From positions 1 through 45,901 of the forward strand of contig NZ_JAPNNL010000038.1 in the NCBI RefSeq assembly GCF_027620315.1: DNA of 45,901 nt. Direction: 5' to 3'. Below the pieces are notes generated by a model. It did not search any database and was not told the DNA's origin. It saw only the letters and a program-made list of their open reading frames with translations. Made by a program: the position numbers and the translations under genes. The stretch is from Nonomuraea corallina (GTDB lineage Bacteria; Actinomycetota; Actinomycetes; Streptosporangiales; Streptosporangiaceae). This document shows, in pieces, positions 16,983 to 25,318 of the stretch (the stretch's first letter is position 1; each line of letters begins with the position of its first letter).

Positions 16983-17680
16983 CGCAGGACGCAGCGCGGC
17001 CCAAGGCCCGCGATCTCAACCAGGTGATCCGCTACACCATGTGGTCGGTGTTCCAGGCGAGCGAGCCGCTCACCGGCGCCCGCGACGAGGTCGGCGCCGA
17101 GGTCGAGGAGCTCCTGGAGCAGGCCGCGGGCAAGGACGTGGTCACCCGCGGCCTCTACGACGTGGCCGGTCTGCGCGCCGACGCCGACTACATGTTCTGG
17201 TGGCACGCGCCGACGCCCGAGGCCCTGCAGGACGTCTACTCCCGCTTCCGCCGCACCGCCCTCGGCCGGCACAGCCGCCCGGTCTGGTCGGCGATGGCGC
17301 TGCACCGGCCCGCCGAGTTCAACAAGTCACACATCCCGGCCTTCCTGGCCGAGGAGGAGCCGCGCGCGTACGTGTGCGTCTACCCGTTCGTCCGCTCCCT
17401 GGAGTGGTACCTCCTGGAGGACTCCGAGCGGCGGGCGATGCTGGCCGAGCACGGCCGGATGGCGCGCGACTACCCCGACGTGCGGGCCAACACCGTCTCG
17501 TCCTTCGCGCTCAACGACTACGAGTGGATGCTCGCGTTCGAGGCCGACGAGCTGCACCGCATCGTCGACCTGATGCGCGTCCTGCGCGCCGCCCAGGCCC
17601 GGCGGCACACCCGGCTGGAGATCCCGTTCTACACCGGCGTCCGCAAGCCGGTCCGCGAGCTGGTGGCGGACCTGCCCTGA
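16979..17680 (+). CDS. chdC: Hydrogen peroxide-dependent haem synthase (coproheme decarboxylase, HemQ)
   Basis: 233 aa, typical length. Family blocks include [54 protein letters not shown] (the catalytic Tyr is expected here) and [16 protein letters not shown] (the proximal haem-ligating His is expected here). ChdC removes two propionate groups from Fe-coproporphyrin to make haem b, using H2O2. ATG 16979 lies in the ATGA overlap with hemY, behind a gaggag Shine-Dalgarno. With hemE upstream, three of the last four steps are here; the ferrochelatase (hemH/cpfC) is not in the window. Confidence 0.96.
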   Translation: MTQDAARPKARDLNQVIRYTMWSVFQASEPLTGARDEVGAEVEELLEQAAGKDVVTRGLYDVAGLRADADYMFWWHAPTPEALQDVYSRFRRTALGRHSRPVWSAMALHRPAEFNKSHIPAFLAEEEPRAYVCVYPFVRSLEWYLLEDSERRAMLAEHGRMARDYPDVRANTVSSFALNDYEWMLAFEADELHRIVDLMRVLRAAQARRHTRLEIPFYTGVRKPVRELVADLP

Positions 17681-18014
17681 GCCGGACGCCTCAGCGGGTG
17701 GGAGCGTCGGGCCCGGGCGCCGTGGCGGCGGGAGGAGGCCGGCGACCGGGCGCACGCCGCGCCGTCCGCGGCCGCTGCCTGGTCGTGGGCTTCGAGGACG
17801 ACCTCATCCGGCACCGCCACCCCCCGGAATGCGCGTCCTCTCAGGGACGCCCTGATCTCATCGCACCCGTACCCGGGTCTTCGAGCACCTCTCGCACCGC
17901 TGTGTGACGACGCGGCCGATCGTCTCGATCGTCACCCACCGGTGACGCACATGGATCCGGCACACGGGCTGTCCTACCCGCCGGACCTGTCCGATACGTA
18001 CGGTCAACAGATTG
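17681..18014. other. Intergenic region between convergent chdC and msrB
   Basis: 334 bp. Apart from the small hairpin at 17930-17947, I see no gene, repeat or RNA motif. The open frames here lack a Shine-Dalgarno and family features. Confidence 0.6.
17930..17947. terminator. Hairpin between convergent chdC and msrB
   Basis: cgtcacc (17930-17936) and ggtgacg (17941-17947) form a perfect 7-bp stem with a 4-nt loop. It is usable on both strands and has no U-tract, as is common in actinobacteria. Confidence 0.45.
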
Positions 18015-18416
18015 TCACTCGGCGGGTTCGAGCCTCAGCGAGATCGAGTTGATGCAGTAGCGGTCGTCGGTCGGCGTCGGGTAGCCCTCGCCGTGGAAGA
18101 CGTGCCCGAGGTGGGAGTCGCAGCGCGCGCACCGCACCTCGGTGCGGACCATGCCGTGGCTGCGGTCCTCGATCAACGTCACCGCGTCGGAATCGGACGG
18201 CTGGAAGAAGCTGGGCCAGCCGCAGTGGGACTCGAACTTGGTGTCGGACCTGAACAGCTCGGCGCCGCACGCCCGGCAGGCGTAGACGCCCTCCGTCTTC
18301 GTGTCGACGTACTCGCCCGTGAACGGGCGTTCGGTGCCCGCCTCACGCAGCACGTGGAACTCCTCCGGAGAGAGCTGGACGCGCCACTCGGCCTCACTCT
18401 TGATCACCTTGTCCAT
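18015..18416 (-). CDS. msrB: Peptide-methionine (R)-S-oxide reductase MsrB
   Basis: 133 aa. The family pattern is complete: [33 protein letters not shown] (zinc CxxC), [25 protein letters not shown] (second zinc CxxC) and [13 protein letters not shown] with the catalytic Cys. It reduces methionine-R-sulfoxide in proteins with thioredoxin and repairs oxidised proteins in the cytoplasm. I start at ATG 18416, where MsrB homology begins and where TACTCT lies 6 nt upstream as for leaderless mRNA. An ATG 13 codons upstream, behind a gaaagga site, is an alternative. Confidence 0.96.
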   Translation of the reverse strand: MDKVIKSEAEWRVQLSPEEFHVLREAGTERPFTGEYVDTKTEGVYACRACGAELFRSDTKFESHCGWPSFFQPSDSDAVTLIEDRSHGMVRTEVRCARCDSHLGHVFHGEGYPTPTDDRYCINSISLRLEPAE

Positions 18417-18762
18417 ACGTTCAGAGTACGAGATGCGGCAAAAAGAGATCTCCATCGGGGGAAGCATCCTTTCTGGGGAGAATTCGCGTCTTTGTCAGCA
18501 AGGGGGTGTCATCGCCTCCTGCCAGGGGCGGGATCACTCGCCGGATCGCCAGAGCGGCACAGCCCACGCCCGTGCTGGCGCCGCCGGCGATCGCCTGGCC
18601 GGCCGGGTGGCGCGCCAGCGCCCGGAACGGCGGCGCGAGTGGTCTCGTTCACGGGCCCGTTCCGTCGAGCTCCCGGTCCCGCCACCGGTGCTGCTCCGGG
18701 ACGGGCCCCCTTCACCTCCGTGGCCACGTGGTTTGTCGGGGGCGCGGGGTAGGTTCGTCCCC
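18417..18762. other. Divergent intergenic region msrB / LigD-like polymerase
   Basis: 346 bp. It holds the msrB promoter on the left and a candidate leaderless -10 for the polymerase gene (TAGGTT at 18750-18755, 7 nt before ATG 18763) on the right. The middle is GC-rich with no convincing gene; open frames on both strands overlap one another and lack Shine-Dalgarno sites. Confidence 0.5.
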
Positions 18763-19758
18763 ATGGCATCGCCGTACATCGAGCTCGAGGTGGGAGAGCG
18801 GACCGTCAAGGTCACCAATCCCGGCAAGATCTACTTTCCGGAGATCGGCGCGACGAAGCGCGAGCTGGTCGACTACTACGTCAGTGTGGGCGAAGGCGCG
18901 CTCCGCGCGCTGAAGGACCGGCCTACCAACCTCAAGCGCCACCCCGACGGCGTGCAGAGCGAGGCCATCTACCAAAAGCGGATGCCGGCCAAGCGCCCCG
19001 ACTGGCTGGAGACCGTGACCGTCACCTTCCCCAGCGGCCGGACGGCCGACTCGCTGAGGGTCACCGAGATCGCCGCCATCGCCTACTGCGCCAACCTGGG
19101 CACCATCGACTTCCACCCCTGGCAGGTCCGCGCCTCCGACGTCGAGCATCCCGACGAGCTCCGGGTCGACCTCGACCCGCAGCCCGGCGTCGGCTTCGAC
19201 GCGGTGCGCCGGGCCGCCTTCCTGACCAGGGACGTGCTGGGAGAGCTGGGCCTGACCGGCTTCGTCAAGACCTCGGGCAACCGCGGCGTCCACATCGCCG
19301 TCCGGATCGAGCCGCGATGGGACTTCGTGCAGGTGCGCCACGCCGGCATCGCGCTGGCCAGGGCGGTGCAGGCACGCGACCCCGGCCTGGTCACCACCGC
19401 CTGGTGGAAGGAGGAGAGGGGCGACCGGGTGTTCATCGACTTCAACCAGAACACCCGTGACCGCACGGTCGTCAGCGCCTACTCGGTCCGGGCACGCCCG
19501 CACGCGCCGGTCTCGACCCCGCTCACCTGGGAGGAGCTGGAGGACGCCGACCCGGGCGACTTCGACATCCGCACGGTGCCCGCCCGGTTCGCCGAGCTGG
19601 GCGACGTGCACGCCGCCATCGACGATCACGCGTACTCGATCGAGACCCTCCTCGACTGGTACGACCAGGACGAGCGTGGTGACATGCCCTATCCGCCCAA
19701 CTATCCGAAGATGCCGGGCGAGCCGAAGCGCGTCCAACCGAGCAAGGCCCGCGACTGA
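18763..19758 (+). CDS. Stand-alone LigD-type polymerase (NHEJ primase-polymerase domain)
   Basis: 331 aa, the size of a LigD polymerase domain without ligase or nuclease modules. Motifs of the AEP primase superfamily are present: NPGKIYFPEIGATKRELVDYY, PTNLKRHPDGV, HPDELRVDLDPQPGVGFD (catalytic Asp pair), VKTSGNRGVHIAVRI (SGxxGxH) and DRVFIDFNQNTRDRTVVSAYSVRARP (third Asp). Such enzymes add ribo- or deoxynucleotides at broken ends during non-homologous end joining, normally with Ku and a ligase. An ATP-dependent ligase is at 25673-26878; no Ku is in the window. ATG 18763 has TAGGTT 7 nt upstream, suggesting leaderless translation. Confidence 0.93.
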   Translation: MASPYIELEVGERTVKVTNPGKIYFPEIGATKRELVDYYVSVGEGALRALKDRPTNLKRHPDGVQSEAIYQKRMPAKRPDWLETVTVTFPSGRTADSLRVTEIAAIAYCANLGTIDFHPWQVRASDVEHPDELRVDLDPQPGVGFDAVRRAAFLTRDVLGELGLTGFVKTSGNRGVHIAVRIEPRWDFVQVRHAGIALARAVQARDPGLVTTAWWKEERGDRVFIDFNQNTRDRTVVSAYSVRARPHAPVSTPLTWEELEDADPGDFDIRTVPARFAELGDVHAAIDDHAYSIETLLDWYDQDERGDMPYPPNYPKMPGEPKRVQPSKARD

Positions 19759-19825
19759 CCTTCCCCTGGAGCTGCGGGCCGTCTCCGGACCCACGCGTGA
19801 GCGGCGCCAACGGGGGGTGGAGGCG

Positions 19826-22339
19826 TCACGGGTCGCGGGGGAGTCCCAGGGCGCGCTCGGCGATGATGTTGAGCTGCACCTCGGTGGTGCCGCCGCCGAT
19901 GGTGAAGGCTCGGGTCGCGAGGATCATGCGGCTCCAGTGAGGGTCGGCGGGCGCCAGTTCCCAGCAGAACTCGGACACCGCCTGGGCGTGCCGCATGCCG
20001 AGCAGTTTGCGGACGCTGGACGCGGTGGCGATCAGGCCCCGAGAGGCGCTGGACGCGGTGGCGACCCCGCTCGGAGAGGCGCCGGCCGTGGTGGTGGCCC
20101 TGCTCGGAGGGACGCCGTTCGCGGCGGGTCCGGCCGGGGCGGCCGGGGCGGCCGGTGTGGAGCGGTCGGCGGCGAGCTGGGAGAGGGTGACGCGCAGGCC
20201 GAGCGCCGAGATGGCCTGGCCCTCCGCCCACAGCCGGCCCGCCTGCTCGCGTCGCGCCTCCCGCAGCGGCAGCCGGGCGGCGAAGGCGGCCAGGTCGGTG
20301 TGCCGCGACCCGGGCCCCCACGAGTCGCCGAGCGCGACCCGTTCGTGGGCGAGGGTGTCGCGGGCCACCCGCCAGCCTCCGTCCACCTCGCCGACGACCC
20401 GGTCGTCCGGCACGAACACGTCGTCGAGGAACACCTCGTTGAACAGCGCGTCGCCGTTGATCTCCTTGAGCGGCCTGACGGTGACGCCGGGAGCCGCCAT
20501 GTCCACGAGGAAGTACGTGATGCCTTCGTGCTTGGGCCTGTCCGGGGAGGTCCTGGCCAGGCAGATGCCCCAGTGGGCGTACTGGGCCAGGGACGTCCAG
20601 ATCTTCTGCCCGGTCAGCGTCCAGCCGCCCTCCACCCGGGTGGCCCTGGTCGACAGGCCCGCCAGGTCCGAGCCCGCGCCCGGTTCGGAGAACAACTGGC
20701 ACCACACGATCTCACCGGTGAACGTCCCGGGCAGGAAGCGTTCCTGCTGGTCACGGGTCCCGTGCCGGACGATGGACGGCACCGCCCACGCGCCGATGCC
20801 GAGGTTGGGCCGTTTCAGGCTGCGGAACTCCTCGTGGATGATCACTTGTTCGAGCGGTGAGGCGGCCCGGCCCCACGGCTCCGGCAGATGGGGCATGATC
20901 CACCCCTCCTCGGCGAACCGGCGGCGGCGCTCGGAGGGATCGGCGGCCCGCAGCGACGCGGCCTGCGCCCGTACCGCTTCCCTGAGCGGGGCCGCCTCCT
21001 CGGGCAGGTCGGGCTCCATCGACCGGCGCACCCCGCCGAGAGCCAGCGCGGCGACCTCGCCCGCCCACACGCCGGGGTCCCCGGCCAGCATCCTGTCCGA
21101 CAGCGCCCGCCGGTAGTAGCGGTGCGCGTCGTGCTCGAAGGTGTACCCGACGCCGCCGAGCACCTGGATGGCGTCGGCGGCGCACCGCACCCCGGCCTCC
21201 ACCCCCAGCACCCCGGCCACCCCCACGGCCAGCCGCGCTTCCGCGCCCAACGCCGTACCGGCCACTGCCGCGGCCTGCCGCGCTTCCGCGCCCAACGCCG
21301 TACCGGCCGGCGGGGGCACGGGGGCCTCTTCCCGCGCGGTGGCGTCCGAAGGTCGTTCCCCTAGCCACAGGCAGGGGTCGTCCAGGGCTCTGGCGGCGTC
21401 CCACACGGCGGCGCGGGCCTGCTCCACGACGACCAGCGCCGCGGCCAGCCGGTGCTTGACGCCCTGGAACTGGCCGATGGGCCGCCCGAACTGCTCGCGT
21501 ACCTTCGCGTACTCCGCGGCCGTGGCGACCGCCCAGGCCGCGACCCCGCAGGCGTCCGCCGCGAGCAGGACGGCGGCCAGCTCCCGCACCGGCACCGCGC
21601 CGAGCACCCGCTCACCGGGCACGGTCACGACGGTCACGGCGCACAGGTCACGGTCCAGGTCGACACCGCTGACCGGCTCGGCCAGGACGTCCGCGCGATC
21701 GAGCAGCGCCCAGCCGCCCGCCCCGATCGGCACCAGGAACAGGTCCGCTTCCGCCGCGCCGAGCGCCATCCGCGGCCCGGCCGCGTGAGGACGGTCAGTC
21801 GACACCCCTTCCTGGAGACCCACCTCGTGCCCGCCGACGAGGCCCGCTGGACCATCGTCCGTGCTGGGCGGACGCGTCGGACCGTCGTCTGGGGCGGGTG
21901 AATGCGTCGGTCCGTCGTCTGCGGCGGGCGGACGCGTCGGTCCGTCGTCTGCGGCGGGTGGATGCGTCGGGTCATCGTTCGTGCCGGATGCAAGCGTCGG
22001 ACCGTTGTCCGGGGCGGGTGGTTCCGCCGGCAGGACGACGGCGGCGGTCAGCGAGCCGTCGGCCAGGCCGCCGACCAGGTCCGCGCCCGCGGGGGAGCGG
22101 GAGGCCGCCGCGGCGGCGAGCACCGTCGGCAGGTACGGGCCGCGCACCCGGCGCTCGCCGAGCACCTCCAACGCCACGCACAGCTCCAGCAGTCCGAAGC
22201 CCTGCCCGCCCCGATCCTCCGGCACGTGCAGCCCGAGCACTCCCTGCCGGGCGAGCGCGTCGTGGCCCGCCTCCCGCCGCGTCAGCCCGCGGACGGAGTC
22301 GGCGAGTGCCCGGTGTTCAGTCGTCAGCCCGATGCCCAT
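19826..22339 (-). CDS. Fused two-domain acyl-CoA dehydrogenase with three in-frame repeat insertions
   Basis: 837 aa; fused actinobacterial proteins of this kind are usually near 700. The N-terminal half (about 1-410) is a degenerate acyl-CoA dehydrogenase with VREQFGRPIGQFQGVKHRLAA and QVLGGVGYTFEHDAHRYYRRAL. The C-terminal half (about 430-837) is canonical, with CQLFSEPGAGSDLAG, LTGQKIWTSLAQ and AFTIGGGTTEVQLNIIAERALG. It oxidises an acyl-CoA at the alpha-beta bond with FAD; the substrate is unknown. Extra length comes from low-complexity tracts at about residues 107-157 (DDGPT repeats), 345-369 (GTALGAEAR twice) and 743-775, all matching DNA tandem repeats that keep the frame. ATG 22339 has TAGGTT 7 nt upstream, as for leaderless mRNA. 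Confidence 0.9.
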   Translation of the reverse strand: MGIGLTTEHRALADSVRGLTRREAGHDALARQGVLGLHVPEDRGGQGFGLLELCVALEVLGERRVRGPYLPTVLAAAAASRSPAGADLVGGLADGSLTAAVVLPAEPPAPDNGPTLASGTNDDPTHPPAADDGPTRPPAADDGPTHSPAPDDGPTRPPSTDDGPAGLVGGHEVGLQEGVSTDRPHAAGPRMALGAAEADLFLVPIGAGGWALLDRADVLAEPVSGVDLDRDLCAVTVVTVPGERVLGAVPVRELAAVLLAADACGVAAWAVATAAEYAKVREQFGRPIGQFQGVKHRLAAALVVVEQARAAVWDAARALDDPCLWLGERPSDATAREEAPVPPPAGTALGAEARQAAAVAGTALGAEARLAVGVAGVLGVEAGVRCAADAIQVLGGVGYTFEHDAHRYYRRALSDRMLAGDPGVWAGEVAALALGGVRRSMEPDLPEEAAPLREAVRAQAASLRAADPSERRRRFAEEGWIMPHLPEPWGRAASPLEQVIIHEEFRSLKRPNLGIGAWAVPSIVRHGTRDQQERFLPGTFTGEIVWCQLFSEPGAGSDLAGLSTRATRVEGGWTLTGQKIWTSLAQYAHWGICLARTSPDRPKHEGITYFLVDMAAPGVTVRPLKEINGDALFNEVFLDDVFVPDDRVVGEVDGGWRVARDTLAHERVALGDSWGPGSRHTDLAAFAARLPLREARREQAGRLWAEGQAISALGLRVTLSQLAADRSTPAAPAAPAGPAANGVPPSRATTTAGASPSGVATASSASRGLIATASSVRKLLGMRHAQAVSEFCWELAPADPHWSRMILATRAFTIGGGTTEVQLNIIAERALGLPRDP
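20013..20111 (-). repeat. 3 x 33-bp degenerate tandem repeat in the acyl-CoA dehydrogenase
   Basis: Three 33-bp units (20013-20045, 20046-20078, 20079-20111) share the core gctggacgcggtggcga in copies 1-2 and are more diverged in copy 3. Each encodes 11 residues, so the frame is preserved. Confidence 0.75.
21232..21308 (-). repeat. 45-bp direct duplication in the acyl-CoA dehydrogenase
   Basis: 32 identical bases occur at 21232-21263 and 21277-21308, offset 45 bp (15 codons). They encode GTALGAEAR twice. Confidence 0.9.
21870..22019 (-). repeat. 5 x 30-bp tandem repeat in the acyl-CoA dehydrogenase
   Basis: Five 30-bp units start at 21870, 21900, 21930, 21960 and 21990, with a partial unit before them (about 21850). 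A shared core is gcgtcggtccgtcgtc. They encode a 10-residue repeat of the form DDGPTxPPAA. Copies 2 and 3 are nearly identical; 4 and 5 are more diverged. Confidence 0.9.
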
Positions 22340-22785
22340 GCACCCGAACCTAGAACATCATTCGGTTCATCTCCAGTCCTGCTCCACAACGCCGCCCGGG
22401 ATACGACCGAGGCGCCTGCCGAGAAGCCCGGCCGCGAAGAACCCCTCCCACGGCCGGTCGAAAATCGGTGGCTATCCCGTACAGAGGCTGACTACGCTCC
22501 CGATGTCCAGGTACTTGTCTCACGGGCGGTCACGCCCTGGAAAGCGGGGGGTCTATGCCCGGGACCGCGCCACGCGCGCCTCGTCGTACCGTCAACCGGA
22601 CTCGTCCGTGACGCCTGGTCGTTCCATCGTCCGGACTCGTCCGTGACGCGCGGTCGTACCGTCATCCGGACCCGTACGTAACAAGTCATCCGGACCGGTA
22701 CGCCCGTCGGCCCTGACCGTCGCGAGGCCCGCATGGCGCTTCCTTGCTGCCCTTTTCCCGCATGTCCGGCAAGGAGTACCCCAGG
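22340..22785. other. Intergenic region between acyl-CoA dehydrogenase and RNHCP genes
   Basis: 446 bp between divergent genes. On the left is the leaderless -10 of the acyl-CoA dehydrogenase (AACCTA on the plus strand, 22347-22352). Next to it is an imperfect inverted repeat, gaac/gttc, at 22353-22368 that could be an operator. On the right are the 35-bp repeats at 22582-22701. No gene is convincing here. Confidence 0.5.
22582..22701. repeat. Degenerate ~35-bp tandem repeats upstream of the RNHCP genes
   Basis: Units begin at 22582, 22617, 22652 and 22684 (the last partial), each with gtcgtaccgtc-like and ccggactcgtccgtgac-like blocks. They are noncoding and lie 85-200 bp upstream of the first RNHCP gene. 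Confidence 0.75.
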
Positions 22786-23148
22786 GTGTCCACCCACAAG
22801 ACCCGTCAGGTCCTGACCGACACGTTCGCCTGCGTACGCTGCGGGCTGACCGTGACCGGCGCCGCCCCCGGAGGCGGACGGCGCAACCACTGCCCGAGCT
22901 GCCTGCACTCGCTGCACGTGTTCGACCGCGCCGAGGGCGGGCCGTCGGAGTGCGGTTCGCGCATGGCGCCGATCTCCATCGCGGTGCTGCGCAGCGGCGA
23001 CTGGATGATCATTCACCGCTGCACCCGCTGCGGAGAGCTGACGTCGAACCCGATCAGCGGCGACGACAACCAGCTCATCCTCATGCGGATGGCCGTCCGC
23101 CCGCTCGCCCAGCCGCCGTTTCCGCTGGAAACGTTCGGCGACCTGTGA
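22786..23148 (+). CDS. RNHCP domain-containing protein (first of a tandem pair)
   Basis: 120 aa. The family-naming motif is present as RRNHCPSCLHSLHV, preceded by a CxxC (FACVRCGL) and followed by CGSRMAPISIAVLRSGDWMIIHRCTRCGELTSNPISGDDN. The Cys pairs should bind zinc as a ribbon. The family's function is unknown; RNA or translation roles have been guessed only from the fold. GTG 22786 is chosen because aaggag lies 9 nt upstream; ATG 22762 in the same frame is the alternative. The stop overlaps a possible GTG of the next RNHCP gene, so the two are co-transcribed. Confidence 0.85.
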   Translation: MSTHKTRQVLTDTFACVRCGLTVTGAAPGGGRRNHCPSCLHSLHVFDRAEGGPSECGSRMAPISIAVLRSGDWMIIHRCTRCGELTSNPISGDDNQLILMRMAVRPLAQPPFPLETFGDL

Positions 23149-23162
23149 CGGGGGCGGATCGC

Positions 23163-23564
23163 ATGCCACGCAGGAAACCGGCCGGGCGCAGGCCGCAGCG
23201 CCGCAAGGACGTCAGGCACGGCGAGCCCGGCGACGCCTTCCGGTGCGTCGGCTGCCGCCTCGACGTGCCCGTCCACGCGCCGGGCACCGCGCACCGCAAC
23301 CACTGCCCGAACTGCCTGACCAGCCGCCACGTCGACCACCGTGTGCCCGGTGACCGGCGGGCGGCCTGCCGGGGCCGCATGGCGCCGGTCAGCGTCACGG
23401 TCCGCGACGACGGCGAGTGGCTGATCATCCACCACTGCCAGTCGTGCGGCGAGCTCAGCGCCAACCGCATCGCGGGCGACGACAACGCGCTCGTCCTGCT
23501 GCGCATCGCGATGAGACCGCTGTCGGGCGACCGGCTGCGGACCGGCGCGCTGCTGGCGCTGTGA
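23163..23564 (+). CDS. RNHCP domain-containing protein (second of a tandem pair)
   Basis: 133 aa. It has the same layout as its neighbour: FRCVGCRLDV, HRNHCPNCLTSRHV, CRGRMAPVSVTVRDDGEWLIIHHCQSCGELSANRIAGDDN. An Arg/Lys-rich N-terminus (MPRRKPAGRRPQRRKDVRHG) is absent from the first copy and could bind nucleic acid. The two proteins clearly arose by duplication. ATG 23163 is preceded by a gggggcgg stretch; a GTG at 23145 in the same frame would overlap the preceding stop (GTGA) and is also possible. A strong hairpin follows at 23568. Confidence 0.86.
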   Translation: MPRRKPAGRRPQRRKDVRHGEPGDAFRCVGCRLDVPVHAPGTAHRNHCPNCLTSRHVDHRVPGDRRAACRGRMAPVSVTVRDDGEWLIIHHCQSCGELSANRIAGDDNALVLLRIAMRPLSGDRLRTGALLAL

Positions 23565-23567
23565 TCC

Positions 23568-23597
23568 GGTGGGGGCCCCGCGAACCGGGCCCCCACC
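23568..23597. terminator. Bidirectional terminator between RNHCP and TPR genes
   Basis: ggtgggggccc (23568-23578) and gggcccccacc (23587-23597) pair perfectly over 11 bp with an 8-nt loop, in the short gap between convergent genes. Confidence 0.75.
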
Positions 23598-23618
23598 CGC
23601 GGGTCAGCCGGGCCCGGG

Positions 23619-24476
23619 TCAGTCGCCGAACTCCAGGTGCAGGGCTCGGGTGAAGTCGGCGATCGCCTCTTCATGGCGCTCCTCCTCCTGGAGGATCTCG
23701 CCGCGCACCCGATAGGCCCAGACGTACTCGGCGTCCAGTTCGATCGCCCGGTCGAGGTCCTTCAGGGCCGACTCGTTGTCGCCCAGCTCGCTCAGCACCG
23801 CGCCGCGGCTGCCGAGGGCGCGGTCATGGTCGGGAGCCAGCTCGATGGCCCGGTTGAGGTCCGACAGCGCGTCCTCGTACTGGTCGATCATGCGCAGCGC
23901 CTCCCCGCGACGGCTCAGGGCGCGCACGTGGCCGGGGTCGATCTCCAGCGCGCTGGTGTAGTCGGCGATGGCCTCGGCATAGAGGCCCATCCGCTGGTAG
24001 AGGTCACCCCGGGACAGCCAGGAGTGGGCCAGGCTGCCGTCCAGCTCGATGATCTTGGCGTGTTCGGCGAGCGCCTCGTCCAGGCGGTCGAGGTCGGCGA
24101 GCGCGTCCGCCCTGGCCTCCAGGATCCACAGCGAGTCCGGCGACAGGGTCAGCGCGTGCTCGAAGTCGGTCATCGCCTCGTCGTGGCGGCCCAGCGCGGC
24201 GTACGCCTGGCCGCGTGACCCCAGCGCGTACGCGCTGTCGGGCTCCATCCGCAGCGCCTCGTCGAAGTCGGAGATCGCCGTCTCGTACCGCTCGATGAGC
24301 CGGTGGCTCTCGCCGCGCAGCCGCCAGGCGCGCGCGTTGTCCGGCACGAGCGCGATCGACTCGGTCAGGTCCGCGATCGCCGCGTCGTGGCGCCCCAACG
24401 CGATGTACGACTCGGCGCGGCTGCGCAGCACCGACGCCCGCGACTGGGCCGCGGACTCGTTGATCTCCTCAATCAT
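23619..24476 (-). CDS. Tetratricopeptide repeat protein
   Basis: 285 aa made almost wholly of eight consecutive 34-residue TPR units (about residues 14-285), each with the YxxLGRHDEAIADFTxALxLxPD pattern. There is no signal peptide or membrane segment and no catalytic domain, so it is probably a cytoplasmic scaffold that binds a partner protein. ATG 24476 has TAGATT 6 nt upstream on the coding strand, suggesting a leaderless transcript. It diverges from pgeF with 90 bp between starts. No partner can be inferred from the neighbours. Confidence 0.9.
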   Translation of the reverse strand: MIEEINESAAQSRASVLRSRAESYIALGRHDAAIADLTESIALVPDNARAWRLRGESHRLIERYETAISDFDEALRMEPDSAYALGSRGQAYAALGRHDEAMTDFEHALTLSPDSLWILEARADALADLDRLDEALAEHAKIIELDGSLAHSWLSRGDLYQRMGLYAEAIADYTSALEIDPGHVRALSRRGEALRMIDQYEDALSDLNRAIELAPDHDRALGSRGAVLSELGDNESALKDLDRAIELDAEYVWAYRVRGEILQEEERHEEAIADFTRALHLEFGD

Positions 24477-24566
24477 GGGGGGAATCTATCGGCCCTTTAT
24501 GGATCATGGTGCCCCTTTCGCCGGTCACCGCCGCCCGCCGCCCGGGGGCGGTCATAAGATCGTGGG

Positions 24567-25271
24567 ATGGAGCTGGTCCCAGGAGTGCACGTCGCCGTCA
24601 CCGACCGCCACGGCGGCGTCAGTGCCCCGCCGTACGGGACGCGCAACCTCGGCGGTCTGACCGGCGACGACCCCGCCGCCGTGCGGGCCAACCGCGAGGC
24701 GGTCGCGGCCGAGCTGGGCGTACGGGCGATCGTGTTCATGCCGCAGGTCCACGGCGCCGAGGTCGCGTACGTGAGCGAGCCGTTCGGCCACGACGCGCCG
24801 CCGGTCGACGGGGTGTTCACCACGGAGCCGGGGCTGGCGCTGGCGTCCCTGGGCGCCGACTGCCCGGCCGTGCTGGTGGCCGATCCGGTGGCCCGCATGG
24901 CCGGCGCCGCTCATTCCGGGCGTCCTGGTACGGAAGCGGGCATCGCCGCCGTGCTGGTCGAGGCCATGGCGGCCAAGGGGGCCGAGCCGGGGCGGATGGT
25001 GGCGTTCGTCGGGCCGGGGGCGTGCGGGCGCTGCTACGAGGTGCCCGCCGAGCTGCGCGACCAGGTGGCGGCCAAGGTGCCGCCGGCGCGCTCCACCACC
25101 TCCTGGGGCACGCCCGCGCTCGACCTGCGCGCCGGCATCGAGGCGCAGCTCCGCTCGGCGGGGGTGCCCGACGTGCGGCACGACGCCCGGTGCACCATCG
25201 AGTCCGGCGACCTCTACTCCCACCGCCGCCAGGACCCCGGCCGCTTCGCCGGCCTCATCTGGCTCGCCTAG
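24567..25271 (+). CDS. pgeF: Peptidoglycan editing factor PgeF (YfiH / polyphenol oxidase family)
   Basis: 234 aa, usual size. The zinc/active-site residues are present: MPQVHGAEVAYV (His), LGADCPAVLVADP (Cys) and GAAHSGRPGTEAG (His), with CYEVPAEL and GDLYSHRR closing the fold. The HSGRPG block replaces the HAGWRG of well-studied members, a change I recall from actinobacteria. The E. coli homologue removes wrongly incorporated serine from UDP-MurNAc intermediates; the family was earlier labelled laccase or purine phosphorylase. ATG 24567 has TAAGAT 6 nt upstream, as for leaderless mRNA. Confidence 0.9.
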   Translation: MELVPGVHVAVTDRHGGVSAPPYGTRNLGGLTGDDPAAVRANREAVAAELGVRAIVFMPQVHGAEVAYVSEPFGHDAPPVDGVFTTEPGLALASLGADCPAVLVADPVARMAGAAHSGRPGTEAGIAAVLVEAMAAKGAEPGRMVAFVGPGACGRCYEVPAELRDQVAAKVPPARSTTSWGTPALDLRAGIEAQLRSAGVPDVRHDARCTIESGDLYSHRRQDPGRFAGLIWLA

Positions 25272-25282
25272 CCCGCAGGCCG

Positions 25283-25297
25283 CCGGCGGCCCGCCGG
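25283..25297. terminator. Compact hairpin between pgeF and a small membrane-protein gene
   Basis: ccggcgg (25283-25289) and ccgccgg (25291-25297) are complementary around a single base, realistically a 6-bp stem with a 3-nt loop. It lies in a 47-bp gap between convergent genes. Confidence 0.35.
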
Positions 25298-25318
25298 CCG
25301 GGAAGCGCGGTCGGGCGG

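Noticed and set aside
18506..18913. Small plus-strand ORF overlapping the start of the polymerase gene
   Set aside because: It overlaps the clear LigD-type N-terminus in another frame and is Arg/Ser-rich without features.
22582..22701. CRISPR array
   Set aside because: Repeats are degenerate, directly adjoining without unique spacers, and no cas genes are present.
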